Positions 18,102-26,810 of a stretch of 64,000 nt of DNA are shown here, piece after piece (position 1 is the first letter of the stretch; each line of letters starts with the position of its first letter). A program made the translations under genes and the position numbers. Source of the stretch: Thalassobaculum_A sp040219215 (GTDB taxonomy: Bacteria > Pseudomonadota > Alphaproteobacteria > Thalassobaculales > Thalassobaculaceae); assembly GCF_040219215.1 (NCBI RefSeq), contig NZ_JAVJSX010000025.1:124001-188000 (forward strand), given 5' to 3'. Below the pieces are notes generated by a model. It did no database searches. It worked only from the letters and a program-made list of their open reading frames with translations, and was not told the origin of the DNA.

Positions 18102-19016
18102 ATGAAGCACCCTGGAATGGTTCGAGTGGTGATCGTCGCCTGGATGCTGGTGGCGTCGGGGTTGCTTGCCGGGCGTCCGGCTCACGCGGAGCTTCTGCTG
18201 TCGCAGTCCTTCGACAGTGCCGCGCTCGGCGAGCCGATGCGGTTCTCCATCTATCTGCCACCGGGATATGGCGCGCCGGACGAAGCAGAGCGCCGCTACC
18301 CGGTGGTCTACCTGCTGCACGGCGTCGGCGATGACGAACGCGGCTGGCCGAACTACGGTAAGGTCGACGAAACCCTCGATCGGCTGATCGTGGCTGGCGA
18401 TCTGCCGCCGTTCATCGTGGTGATGCCGAACGGTCTGAAGAGCTGGTGGGTCGACTCGTCCGACATCGGCGGCCCCGGCAACTTCGGTACGGCGGTTCGC
18501 GACGACCTGCCGAAGCATGTCGAAACGCACTGGCGCGCCATGACCAGCCGTGACGGTCGTTTCGTCGCGGGCCTGTCGATGGGCGGCTTCGGCGCACTGC
18601 GTTTGGCGTTCGCCAATCCGGAACGCTATCGCGCGGTCGGTGCCATGAGTTCGGCATTGTGGAATCGGGTGGTCCCAGGCTGGCGACCATCCGATCCGGC
18701 GCGCATGACCCGGATCTTCAGCGGCTCGTTCGGCGAACCGTTCGACCCGGAGCGGTTCATCGCCAACCACCCGCGCCGCTACCTGCCGAATGTCGAGAAC
18801 CCACCGGCACCGATCGGCATCTACCTGGAAGCCGGTGACGACGACGGCTTCGGCGCCCAGTTCGCGACCCTGGAGCTGTTCGAGGAACTGCGCGACCGCC
18901 ATATCCCGGTGGAGCTCCGGATCGACGATGGCGGCCATCAGTGGAACGTCTGGCGCAAGGCGCTGGGCCCGATGATGCAGTGGTTCGCTGGTCTGATGAA
19001 GCCGGCGGGAGGCTGA
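18102..19016 (+). CDS. Secreted esterase D/antigen-85-like alpha/beta hydrolase
   Basis: A 304-residue protein with an N-terminal signal peptide (VIVAWMLVASGLLAGRPAHA). The esterase fold starts with RFSIYLPPGYG and YPVVYLLHGVGDDE (oxyanion region). The nucleophile elbow is GLSMGGFGALR (Ser in GXSXG), and the catalytic His is in DDGGHQWNVW. This matches the putative esterase family of S-formylglutathione hydrolases and mycolyltransferases, here exported. It lies 11 bases after the thioesterase-like gene in the same operon and converges on the LysR gene. Confidence 0.83.
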   Translation: MKHPGMVRVVIVAWMLVASGLLAGRPAHAELLLSQSFDSAALGEPMRFSIYLPPGYGAPDEAERRYPVVYLLHGVGDDERGWPNYGKVDETLDRLIVAGDLPPFIVVMPNGLKSWWVDSSDIGGPGNFGTAVRDDLPKHVETHWRAMTSRDGRFVAGLSMGGFGALRLAFANPERYRAVGAMSSALWNRVVPGWRPSDPARMTRIFSGSFGEPFDPERFIANHPRRYLPNVENPPAPIGIYLEAGDDDGFGAQFATLELFEELRDRHIPVELRIDDGGHQWNVWRKALGPMMQWFAGLMKPAGG

Positions 19017-19059
19017 CGACGGCCACCGAAACACTGCTCCGGCTGCAGTCGATGCGGCC

Positions 19060-19965
19060 TCAGATCTCGGCCAGCGTTGCCCGCAGCTGCTGGGACGCAA
19101 AGTCGACGAAGGCCCGGACCCGTGCCGCCGCTCGCCGCCCCTCCAGGTGAACAAGGTGGACCGGGATCGGCGACGGTTCGTGCTCGGCCAGCAGGATCCG
19201 CAGCCGGCCCTGCCGGACCTCCTGCGCCACCTGATAGGACAGCACCCGCACGATGCCGTGACCGGCGAGCGCTGCCGCCACGGCCACGTCGGCGTTGTTG
19301 ACCAGCAGTCGCATCCGCGGACGCACCGTCTCGGTCCGGGTACCGGTCTGCGACGGGAATACCCACCCGGCCGGCGCTGCACCCGACTGGAATCCGACGC
19401 AATCGAATCCGTCCAGATCGCGCGGAACCAATGGCGTGCCATGCTCGCTCAGGAACTCGGGCGTCGCGCACACCACGCGCCGGACCTCTCCGACGCGCAC
19501 CGCGCTCAGGGCGCTGTCCGGCAATTCGGCAATCCGGACCGCAATGTCGATGCCTTCGTCCATCAGGTCGACGACCCGGTCGACGAACAAGGTGCGGGCC
19601 GACACCATCGGGAACCGGTCCAGGAACTCGAGGACCACCGGTGCAACGTGCATCTTTCCGAACAGCAGCGGCGCCGTAACGGCGAGTTGGCCGCGCGGTT
19701 CGGCATGAGCGCCGGCTGCAGTGGCTTCCGCCTCCTCCAGCTCCGAAAGGATGCGCTTCGCGTCGACGAGGAAGCGTGCGCCCGATTCCGTCAACCGGAC
19801 GGTCCTGGTCGTGCGATGCAGGAGCCGGGCACCGATCCGCTCCTCAAGGGCCGCGATCGCGCGCGTCACGGCCGGTGGTGACTGACGGAGCGACCGGGCT
19901 GCCGGCGCGAAACCGCCAGCCTCGGCCACCGCGATGAACACCCGTATTCCGTCCAGATGGTCCAT
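19060..19965 (-). CDS. LysR-family transcriptional regulator
   Basis: A 301-residue regulator. The N-terminal winged helix-turn-helix covers residues 1-60 (FIAVAEAGGFAPAARSL, then SPPAVTRAIAALEERIGARL), followed by the LysR effector-binding domain. It is divergent from a glutathione S-transferase gene and a flavin/iron-sulfur oxidoreductase gene, which are its most likely targets. A 5-7-5 inverted repeat lies just upstream of its own start. Confidence 0.93.
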   Translation of the reverse strand: MDHLDGIRVFIAVAEAGGFAPAARSLRQSPPAVTRAIAALEERIGARLLHRTTRTVRLTESGARFLVDAKRILSELEEAEATAAGAHAEPRGQLAVTAPLLFGKMHVAPVVLEFLDRFPMVSARTLFVDRVVDLMDEGIDIAVRIAELPDSALSAVRVGEVRRVVCATPEFLSEHGTPLVPRDLDGFDCVGFQSGAAPAGWVFPSQTGTRTETVRPRMRLLVNNADVAVAAALAGHGIVRVLSYQVAQEVRQGRLRILLAEHEPSPIPVHLVHLEGRRAAARVRAFVDFASQQLRATLAEI

Positions 19966-19971
19966 CAGATA

Positions 19972-19988
19972 ATTCCAATATTAGGAAT
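19972..19988. promoter_or_regulatory. Probable LysR operator
   Basis: ATTCC-aatatta-GGAAT is a perfect 5-bp inverted repeat with a T-N11-A core, the usual shape of LysR sites. It lies 7 bases upstream of the lysR start codon in the divergent region to the glutathione transferase, which fits autorepression and activation of the divergent genes. Confidence 0.5.
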
Positions 19989-20082
19989 ACTTGATTGTCG
20001 AAAGCGAGCATTCTTGTCCGCAGCGACTACTCCTAACTTGGGATCGACGCGCTGTCCACGCGTCCGACCCAGGGAGGAACCC

Positions 20083-20718
20083 ATGCCTGCACCATCAGCC
20101 GCGATTCGCCTCTACCGCCACGTCCTGTCCGGACATTGTCATCGGGTAGAGCTGATGCTCTCGATCCTCGGGGTACCGTTCGAACCGATCGACATGCAGT
20201 TCGGACCAGCCGGCACCCGCACGCCGGAGTTCCTGGCGCTCAACGCGTTTGGCCAATTGCCGGTGATCGAGGACGGCGACCTGACGCTGGCCGACAGCAA
20301 CGCCATCCTGGTCTACCTGGCCCAGCGGTATGACCGCACCGGTACGTGGCTGCCGTCGGATCCGGTGGTCTGCGGCCACATCCAGCGCTGGCTGTCGGTC
20401 GCCGCGCGCCAACTGGCCGAGGGTCCGGCCACGGCTCGGGTTGCCAACCTGTTCAACTCGGCCATCGACCGGGAAAAGGCGCACGGAATCGCCGACCGAC
20501 TGTTCACGATCACCGACGCGCATCTGGCCGACCAGCCGTACTTCGCCGGAGCCGCTCCGACGATCGCCGACGTCGCCCATTACTCCTACACCGCCCATGC
20601 CCCGGAAGGCGGTGTATCGCTGGAGCCCTACCCGAACATCCGCGCCTGGATCGCACGCATCGAAGCGCTGCCCGGCTTCACGCCGATGCCGCGCAGCGCC
20701 GTTGGCCTGGCGGCCTGA
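20083..20718 (+). CDS. Glutathione S-transferase
   Basis: A 211-residue transferase. The ATG at 20083 follows GGGAGG. The thioredoxin-like N-terminal domain begins RLYRHVLSGHCHRVELML, where SGHCHR is the active-site loop, and continues with the cis-proline and glutathione-contact runs FGQLPVIEDGD and LADSNAILVYLA. The C-terminal helical domain ends ...PNIRAWIARIEALPGF. It is the first gene divergent from lysR, and the oxidoreductase gene follows 38 bases later. The likely role is detoxification of electrophiles or part of a xenobiotic pathway. Confidence 0.93.
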   Translation: MPAPSAAIRLYRHVLSGHCHRVELMLSILGVPFEPIDMQFGPAGTRTPEFLALNAFGQLPVIEDGDLTLADSNAILVYLAQRYDRTGTWLPSDPVVCGHIQRWLSVAARQLAEGPATARVANLFNSAIDREKAHGIADRLFTITDAHLADQPYFAGAAPTIADVAHYSYTAHAPEGGVSLEPYPNIRAWIARIEALPGFTPMPRSAVGLAA

Positions 20719-20756
20719 TCGGGCAACATCACGGGCCGGGAAACGGAGCATCGATC

Positions 20757-22853
20757 ATGCCGACCACCACCGCCCCTCTCCTGCCGGCCACGCCGCTGCC
20801 GGGCTGGCCCGGCCCGGACGCGCCGACCCACGAGGGCGAAGCCGCACTTCAGGAACGGGCCGGCGTGCGGTCGCGGGCCGATGCGAATACCCGGCGCGCC
20901 ATCCGCGACTTCATGCCGGACCAGCACCGCGCATTCTTCGCTGGCCTGCCGTTCCTGATCGTCGGCAGTCTGGATGCCGATGACCGGCCTTGGGCGTCGA
21001 TCCTGGTGGGGCGACCCGGATTCCTGACATCGCCTGATCCGCGCAGCTTGACGATCGCAGCCACGCCGGCTCACGGCGACCCACTGGCCGCGGCGTTGAC
21101 CGTCGGAGCACCTCTGGGCCTCCTGGGGATCCAACCGGAAACCCGGCGGCGCAACCGGATGAACGGGACCATCGCCGACATCGCCGATGGGCGCGTCAAC
21201 GTCCGGGTCGGCCAGAGCTTCGGGAACTGCCCGCAGTATATCCAGGCTCGCGCGCCGGAGTTCGTCGCCGAGCCGGCATCCGTGGCCGATCCGCGGGCCC
21301 ACCATCGCGGCGGCTCCATCCTGTCGGACTGGGCACACCAACGGGTCGAACGGGCGGATACGTTCTTCATCGCGACCGCCGCGCCCGGCGCCCGTTCCGG
21401 CGACCCGGTGCGCGGCGTCGACGTCTCGCACCGCGGAGGGCGACCGGGCTTCGTGCGGATCTCCGAGGAAGACGGCGCCACCACGCTGACCGCCCCGGAT
21501 TTCCTCGGCAATTTCTACTTCAACACCCTCGGCAACATCGCGCTGAATCCGGTAACCGGCCTGCTGTTCGTCGACTTCGACAGCGGCGACGTCCTGATGC
21601 TGTCCGGTACCGCCGAAGTAATCTGGGACGGCCCCGAGGTCGCCAGCTTCGCCGGCGCCGAACGCCTGATGAAGTTCACCTTGCGGCAAAGCCTGCGGAT
21701 CGAAGGTGCCGTGCCGCTGCGCTGGACCGAGCCCGAGCCGGCGTCCCAACTGGCCGCCACCGGAAACTGGACCGAGGCGGAGCAATCACTCTCGGCCACT
21801 AGGAGCGGCCCGCGCCACCGTCCGTTCCGGGTCACGCGGATCGAGGACGAAAGCGGCACCGCACGTTCGTTCCATCTGGAGCCGGCGGACGGCGGCGGCA
21901 TCGCACCGTACGGGCCGGGCCAGCACCTGCCGATCGCGGTCGACGGGGCCAACGCGGGACGGCCCGTACACCGCACCTATACGCTGTCCGACGCCCCCGG
22001 CGGGCGGTCGTATCGCATCACCGTCAAGCGCGAAGCCGGCGGGCTCGCGAGCAACTGGCTGCACGACCGGCTGCGCCCCGGCGATACGGTCCGCGCCTCT
22101 CAGCCGGCCGGTCGGTTCATCCTCGACACCGACAGCCGGCGACCGGTGCTCCTGTTGTCGGCCGGGATCGGGGTCACCCCGATGATCGCCATGGCAAACC
22201 ACCTGCTCGGTGGACCGGAAGGACGCAGGCGGGCACCGCATCGACGCGTCTGGTTCATCCATGCGGCCCGGCACGGTGGCGAGCATGCCTTCAGGTCACA
22301 CATCGCCGGACTGGCGGCCGCCCACCCCGATCACCTGTCCATCCACGTCCGCTACACGGCACCACGGGCGCAGGACCGGATCGGCCTCGATCATCACGGC
22401 ACCGGCCGCCTCGACCGCGAGGCCCTGCGGTCGGTTCTGCCGCTCGACGACTACGACGTCTATCTCTGCGGCCCGTCAGGGTTCATGGCCGACATGATCG
22501 AGGCCTTGAGCAGCCTCGGGGTCCGGGCCGAGCGGATCCGGACCGAAGCGTTCGGTACGAGGACTGATCCGGCTGTTGAGTCCGGATCGATCCAGAAGGC
22601 CACGGTCACATTCCGCCGCTCCGGGATCACCGCCAACTGGACGCCAGAAGCCAGAAGCCTGCTTGAGTTGGCGGAGGCACATGGGATCGACGCACCATAC
22701 GGGTGCCGGGCCGGGTCCTGCGGCGCCTGTGCCACTCAAGTTCCGGCGGGCGCCGTCCGATACCAGCGTACGACCGACGCCTCGCCGGCTCCCGGCCACG
22801 CCCTGATCTGTCAGGCGGTCCCGTCCTCGGCGCACGTCGAGCTGGATCTGTAA
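20757..22853 (+). CDS. PNPOx-like / ferredoxin reductase / 2Fe-2S fusion oxidoreductase
   Basis: A 698-residue three-part protein. Residues about 40-230 form a pyridoxamine-phosphate-oxidase-like FMN split barrel (FFAGLPFLIVGSLDADDRPWASILVG). Residues about 358-590 form a ferredoxin-NADP-reductase module with FAD motif RTYTLS, NAD(P)-binding AGIGVTPMIAM (about 467) and LCGPSGFM (about 567). Residues about 610-698 are a plant-type 2Fe-2S ferredoxin with YGCRAGSCGACATQ and a final Cys in ALICQAV. Electrons would flow NAD(P)H to FAD to 2Fe-2S. The role of the FMN domain is unknown. The LysR/GST context suggests oxidative or xenobiotic stress. Confidence 0.85.
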   Translation: MPTTTAPLLPATPLPGWPGPDAPTHEGEAALQERAGVRSRADANTRRAIRDFMPDQHRAFFAGLPFLIVGSLDADDRPWASILVGRPGFLTSPDPRSLTIAATPAHGDPLAAALTVGAPLGLLGIQPETRRRNRMNGTIADIADGRVNVRVGQSFGNCPQYIQARAPEFVAEPASVADPRAHHRGGSILSDWAHQRVERADTFFIATAAPGARSGDPVRGVDVSHRGGRPGFVRISEEDGATTLTAPDFLGNFYFNTLGNIALNPVTGLLFVDFDSGDVLMLSGTAEVIWDGPEVASFAGAERLMKFTLRQSLRIEGAVPLRWTEPEPASQLAATGNWTEAEQSLSATRSGPRHRPFRVTRIEDESGTARSFHLEPADGGGIAPYGPGQHLPIAVDGANAGRPVHRTYTLSDAPGGRSYRITVKREAGGLASNWLHDRLRPGDTVRASQPAGRFILDTDSRRPVLLLSAGIGVTPMIAMANHLLGGPEGRRRAPHRRVWFIHAARHGGEHAFRSHIAGLAAAHPDHLSIHVRYTAPRAQDRIGLDHHGTGRLDREALRSVLPLDDYDVYLCGPSGFMADMIEALSSLGVRAERIRTEAFGTRTDPAVESGSIQKATVTFRRSGITANWTPEARSLLELAEAHGIDAPYGCRAGSCGACATQVPAGAVRYQRTTDASPAPGHALICQAVPSSAHVELDL

Positions 22854-22923
22854 AGAGGGCTGCGCACCGCTCCACACCTGGCGCTATTGTCCCGGCTGAC
22901 ATCATCGGTGTGGAGCAACAGCC

Positions 22924-23466
22924 ATGCGTGCAATCTTCGCTACCGCAATTTTCGGCCTCGTCGTGGCGGCTGGATCGGCCGCCGCGGATACCAACCCCTA
23001 CCAGGGCATGACGCACAGAGCGATCAAGGCGCTGTCGGATCAGGAGATGTCTGATCTGGCCGCCGGCAAGGGAATGTCATTGGCGCTCGCAGCCGAACTG
23101 AACGGCTATCCGGGACCGCGGCACGTGCTGGATCTGGCCGAGCCGCTGGGGCTCTCGCCCGACCAGACCACCGCGATTCAATCGATGTTCGATGCCATGA
23201 AGGCCGATGCCTCAGCCTTGGGCGCAGCGATCATCGCAAGCGAGGCCGATCTGGAACTTGGTTTTCGCACCGCATCGCTGGACGCCGACAGGCTGAACGA
23301 AAAGGTCATGGCAATCGCGGTGCTGCGCGGGCAGTTGCGGGCGACCCACCTGCGCTTCCATTTGTCCACTCGCGACCGGCTCGATCGGCAGCAACTGGCC
23401 CGCTACGACCAACTGCGCGGCTATGGCACCGGCCAGCAGCACCACGGTCACCATCAATCCAAATAA
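22924..23466 (+). CDS. Small exported Spy/CpxP-like helical protein
   Basis: A 180-residue protein with a signal peptide ending near SAAA. The mature part is helical, with LGLSPDQTTAIQSMFDAMKADASALG and LREQ-like heptads, resembling Spy/CpxP or periplasmic metal-resistance (LTXXQ) proteins. The C terminus is His/Gln-rich (GQQHHGHHQSK). It lies just upstream of a copper-type P-ATPase and its promoter, so a role in periplasmic metal binding or envelope protection is likely. The family call is tentative. Confidence 0.6.
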   Translation: MRAIFATAIFGLVVAAGSAAADTNPYQGMTHRAIKALSDQEMSDLAAGKGMSLALAAELNGYPGPRHVLDLAEPLGLSPDQTTAIQSMFDAMKADASALGAAIIASEADLELGFRTASLDADRLNEKVMAIAVLRGQLRATHLRFHLSTRDRLDRQQLARYDQLRGYGTGQQHHGHHQSK

Positions 23467-23483
23467 ATCTGACTCAAACAACC

Positions 23484-23514
23484 TTGACCTTCCTGTCACT
23501 GGAAGGACCATCTT
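23484..23514 (+). promoter_or_regulatory. MerR/CueR-type promoter of the copper ATPase
   Basis: A -35 box TTGACC is followed, after a long 19-base spacer, by CATCTT as -10. The spacer contains the inverted repeat CCTTCC-tgtcact-GGAAGG (23488-23506). This long spacer filled by a CCTTCC/GGAAGG dyad is the signature of promoters activated by CueR-like MerR proteins. It lies 42 bases upstream of the ATPase start codon. No merR-family gene lies in the window. Confidence 0.75.
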
Positions 23515-23555
23515 GGGCTGATACGGAGATCTTTCGGCGATAAGGCAGGTCAATC

Positions 23556-25955
23556 ATGTCCGAGCACGACAAGCAGCACGCCGGTCACAACCACGCCCAC
23601 GGCAATGCCGCCCATGGCCATTCAAGCCATGGCCATGCAGGTCACGGGCACGCAGGTCATGGGCACGCGGGTCATGGGCATCACCACGGTAGCGGCGATC
23701 ATTCAGCGCGGGTGATCTCGGACGATGAGCGCCAACGCGGCGGCTACATCTGCCCGATGTGCGCCGGAGTGTGGAGTGCCCAGCCCGGCAACTGCCCGAA
23801 ATGCGGCATGGCCCTGGAATCCGCCGATCCGCGCGGCGCAACGAAGACCCGGTACACCTGTCCGATGCATCCGGAGATCATCCGGGACGAGCCCGGTTCC
23901 TGCCCGATCTGCGGCATGGCGCTGGAGCCGATGACGGTATCGCTTGATGACGGCCCCAGTGCCGAGTTGGTCGACATGACCCGTCGCATGATCATCGGCG
24001 GGATCTTGACCGCCCCGGTCCTGGTTCTCGCCATGGGCGGCATGGTACCGGGGCTGGGGATACTCCTGGAGGGGACCTGGGCCCGCTGGCTGCAGGCCCT
24101 GCTCGCCACCCCGGCCGTGCTGTGGGCCGGCTGGCCGTTCTTCGAGCGGGCCTGGACCTCGGTGCGCCTGCGCAGCCCGAACATGTTCACCCTGATCGGC
24201 CTCGGCACCGGCGCCGCCTACCTGTACAGCGTCGTCGCCCTGGCAGCCCCGGACCTGTTTCCGGACAGCCTGAAGGGCGAGCACGGCACCGTCGGCCTCT
24301 ACTTCGAGAGTGCGGCAGTGATCGTCTTCCTGGTGCTGGTTGGACAAGTCCTGGAGCTGCGGGCCCGCGAACAGACCAGCGGCGCGATCAAGGCTCTGTT
24401 GGAGCTGGCACCCCGCACCGCGCGACGCGTCAAGGACGACGGTGACGACGAAGAAGTCTCGATCGATGTCCTGCAGAGCGGTGACCGTTTGCGGGTCCGG
24501 CCGGGCGAACGCGTGCCCGTCGACGGCGTGGTACTGGAAGGCAGCAGCGCCGTCGATGAATCGATGGTCACCGGCGAGCCGGTACCGGTGGAAAAGCAAC
24601 CGGACGACCCGGTGGTCGGCGGCACCCTGAACGGCCGCGGATCGTTCGTGATGCGCGCCGACAAGGTCGGACGCGACACCCTGCTGTCACGGATCGTCGA
24701 TATGGTCGCCCAGGCCCAGCGCTCGCGAGCGCCGATCCAGGGCCTGGCCGACAAGGTGGCAAGCTGGTTCGTGCCGGCCGTGATCGCCATCGCCGTCCTG
24801 TCGTTCGCAATCTGGGCGGTCTGGGGACCGGAGCCGGCGTTGGCCCACGCACTGGTAGCGGCGGTGTCGGTGCTGATCATTGCCTGTCCCTGTGCGCTCG
24901 GTCTCGCCACCCCGATGTCGATCATGGTCGGCACCGGTCGCGGCGCCCAGATGGGCGTCCTGGTCCGGCACGCCGAGGCGCTGGAGCGGCTGGAGAAGGT
25001 CGACACGCTGGTGGTCGACAAGACAGGCACCCTGACCGAGGGGCATCCCAAGCTGAAGTCGGTGTCGGCGCTGGACGGGTTCGAGGAGGCCGACATCCTG
25101 CGTCTGGTCGCCGGCCTGGAACGTGGCAGCGAGCACCCCCTGGCAGAGGCGATCCTGTCGGGCGCTCGCGACCGCGGCGTGACCGTGCCGGAGGCCGCGG
25201 CGTTCGACATGCATGTCGGGCGTGGTGTCACCGGAACCGTCGACGGGCAGATGGTCGCGTTCGGCAACGAACGGCTGATGAAGGAGCAGGGCGTGGCGAT
25301 CGAAGCCATGATCGACACGGCGAATGCCGAACGCCGGGAGGGCGCCACCGCCATGTTCGTCGCCATCGGCGGCAAGCCGGCAGGTGTGGTGGCCGTCGCC
25401 GACCCGATCAAAGACACGACCAGGGAAGCCGTCGAGGCGCTGCGGCGTGACGGCATCCGCGTCGTGATGCTGACCGGCGACGCCCGATCGACGGCCGAAG
25501 CGGTGGCCCGCGAACTCGGGATCGACGATGTCCACGCCGAGGTCCAGCCGCAGGACAAGGCGGACATCGTCGAGCGGTTGCAGAAGGAAGGCGCCGTCGT
25601 GGCGATGGCCGGCGATGGCGTCAACGACGCCCCGGCCCTGGCGCGCGCCGATGTCGGCATCGCCATGGGCACTGGAACGGACGTGGCGATCGAGAGCGCG
25701 GGACTGACTCTGGTGCGCGGCGATCTGCGCAGCATCGTCCAGGCCCGCCAACTCAGCCGCGCGACCATGAGCAATATTCGGCAGAACCTGTTCCTGGCGT
25801 TCGTGTACAACGCACTGGGCGTGCCGATTGCAGCCGGCGTGCTGTACCCGTTCCTGGGCGTACTCCTGAGCCCGATGATCGCCGCCGCCGCCATGAGCCT
25901 GAGTTCGGTCTCGGTCATCACCAATGCGCTGCGCCTGCGCAGCACGCGTCTCTAA
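23556..25955 (+). CDS. Copper-type P1B ATPase with His-rich N terminus
   Basis: A 799-residue heavy-metal-translocating ATPase. Residues 1-50 are very His-rich with repeated GHAGH units. Two heavy-metal-binding (HMBD) motifs follow at about 63-88 and 99-125 (YICPMCAG...CPKCGMALE and YTCPMHPE...CPICGMALE) in place of the usual HMA domains. The core has TGEP, the membrane CPC motif in IIACPCALGLATP, the phosphorylation site DKTGTLTEG (about 487) and GDGVNDAPAL. These mark a copper/silver exporter of the inner membrane. The CueR-type promoter in front supports copper. Confidence 0.93.
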   Translation: MSEHDKQHAGHNHAHGNAAHGHSSHGHAGHGHAGHGHAGHGHHHGSGDHSARVISDDERQRGGYICPMCAGVWSAQPGNCPKCGMALESADPRGATKTRYTCPMHPEIIRDEPGSCPICGMALEPMTVSLDDGPSAELVDMTRRMIIGGILTAPVLVLAMGGMVPGLGILLEGTWARWLQALLATPAVLWAGWPFFERAWTSVRLRSPNMFTLIGLGTGAAYLYSVVALAAPDLFPDSLKGEHGTVGLYFESAAVIVFLVLVGQVLELRAREQTSGAIKALLELAPRTARRVKDDGDDEEVSIDVLQSGDRLRVRPGERVPVDGVVLEGSSAVDESMVTGEPVPVEKQPDDPVVGGTLNGRGSFVMRADKVGRDTLLSRIVDMVAQAQRSRAPIQGLADKVASWFVPAVIAIAVLSFAIWAVWGPEPALAHALVAAVSVLIIACPCALGLATPMSIMVGTGRGAQMGVLVRHAEALERLEKVDTLVVDKTGTLTEGHPKLKSVSALDGFEEADILRLVAGLERGSEHPLAEAILSGARDRGVTVPEAAAFDMHVGRGVTGTVDGQMVAFGNERLMKEQGVAIEAMIDTANAERREGATAMFVAIGGKPAGVVAVADPIKDTTREAVEALRRDGIRVVMLTGDARSTAEAVARELGIDDVHAEVQPQDKADIVERLQKEGAVVAMAGDGVNDAPALARADVGIAMGTGTDVAIESAGLTLVRGDLRSIVQARQLSRATMSNIRQNLFLAFVYNALGVPIAAGVLYPFLGVLLSPMIAAAAMSLSSVSVITNALRLRSTRL

Positions 25956-25972
25956 TCTTGGAGAAAGTCGAC

Positions 25973-26452
25973 ATGCAGCGCAGTTGGGTCGTGCTGGTCG
26001 GTGGCATCGCAGTCGCCGTGGCCGTCATCGCCATGGTGTTGTCCGCGGTTCCGGGCGCAGCACCATTGCAGGGGCTCTTGAAGCCTGACGATCCTGTGGT
26101 GGTCGCACAGGGTCGGCAGATCTACGAGGTCAACTGCGCCTCCTGCCACGGCGCCGATCTGGCAGGGCAGCCGGACTGGCAGAAGCGCAGGGCCGACGGC
26201 CGTCTTCCGGCACCCCCGCACGACGAGACCGGACACACATGGCATCACCCGGACGCCGTGCTGTTCGACCTGACGAAGGTGGGGCCGGCAAAGATGATCG
26301 GCGATCCGACGTACCAGACGGACATGCCTGCCTATGAGGACAAGCTGAGCGACGACGACATCATCGCGGTTCTCTCCTACATCAAGAGCACTTGGCCAAA
26401 GCCGATCCGCGACCGCCACGACCGCATGAACGCCGAAGCCCGCCAGAACTGA
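25973..26452 (+). CDS. Membrane-anchored cytochrome c
   Basis: A 159-residue protein starting at the ATG at 25973 after GGAGAAA. An N-terminal signal anchor (VGGIAVAVAVIAMVLSAV) precedes one class I cytochrome c domain with the haem motif CASCH and the probable axial Met in QTDMPAYEDKLSDDDI. It starts 17 bases after the copper ATPase stop and is probably co-transcribed. Similar c-type cytochromes often accompany copper resistance genes; the redox partner is unknown. Confidence 0.88.
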   Translation: MQRSWVVLVGGIAVAVAVIAMVLSAVPGAAPLQGLLKPDDPVVVAQGRQIYEVNCASCHGADLAGQPDWQKRRADGRLPAPPHDETGHTWHHPDAVLFDLTKVGPAKMIGDPTYQTDMPAYEDKLSDDDIIAVLSYIKSTWPKPIRDRHDRMNAEARQN

Positions 26453-26468
26453 TGCTCCGGCGGGCTTC
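26435..26468. terminator. Bidirectional terminator stem-loop
   Basis: A perfect 10-bp stem GAAGCCCGCC / GGCGGGCTTC encloses a 14-base loop. It overlaps the last codons of the cytochrome c gene and lies in front of the convergent csbD stop. Confidence 0.65.
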
Positions 26469-26491
26469 GCTCGTTCAATCAGGCAACGGGC

Positions 26492-26689
26492 TTAGTGCCG
26501 CGACAGCCAGTCGTTGATCTCGCGCTCGGCCTCTTCCTTGGTCTTGCCGTAGCGCTCCTGGATCAGGCCGGCGAGTTCGGTCTGCCGGCCCTGGATGCGA
26601 TCCAGTTCGTCGTTGGTGAGCTTGCCCCACTGTTGCTGGGCCTTTCCCTTGAACTGCTTCCAGTTGCCTTCGACCTGCTCCCAATTCAT
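26492..26689 (-). CDS. CsbD-family stress protein
   Basis: A 65-residue protein: MNWEQVEGNWKQFKGKAQQQ, WGKLTNDELDRIQGR, then a C terminus with EEAEREINDW. This is the full conserved CsbD/YjbJ sequence. These small hydrophilic proteins are strongly induced by general stress; their biochemical role is unknown. An EcfG-type promoter lies upstream. The gene is convergent with the cytochrome c gene. Confidence 0.93.
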   Translation of the reverse strand: MNWEQVEGNWKQFKGKAQQQWGKLTNDELDRIQGRQTELAGLIQERYGKTKEEAEREINDWLSRH

Positions 26690-26722
26690 CGCGATCTCCT
26701 CGAGTTACGGAACTGAAGGAGA

Positions 26723-26747
26723 AACCATCCTCCACGTTCCTTGTTCC
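26723..26747 (-). promoter_or_regulatory. EcfG-type general stress promoter of csbD
   Basis: On the minus strand GGAAC (26743-26747), a 16-base spacer and GGTT (26723-26726) match the alphaproteobacterial EcfG (sigma-EcfG/RpoE2) consensus GGAAC-N16/17-cGTT. The distance to the csbD start codon is about 35 bases. The -35 box lies inside a tandemly duplicated 36-bp unit. Confidence 0.6.
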
Positions 26748-26810
26748 CGTGTGATCGCTGTGACGTCCCGCTAGCCTTGTTCCCGTGTGATCGCTGTGAC
26801 GTCCCGCTAG
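26739..26810. repeat. Perfect tandem duplication of 36 bp
   Basis: Two identical, directly adjacent 36-bp copies (26739-26774 and 26775-26810), each beginning CCTTGTTCCCGTG and ending CCCGCTAG. The second copy contains the stop codon of the enoyl-CoA hydratase gene (26807-26809), and the first supplies the -35 box of csbD. It is two copies without spacers, so it is not a CRISPR array. Confidence 0.97.

Noticed and set aside
26739..26810. Possible CRISPR repeat pair
   Set aside because: The two 36-bp copies are directly adjacent without spacers, and no cas genes lie nearby.
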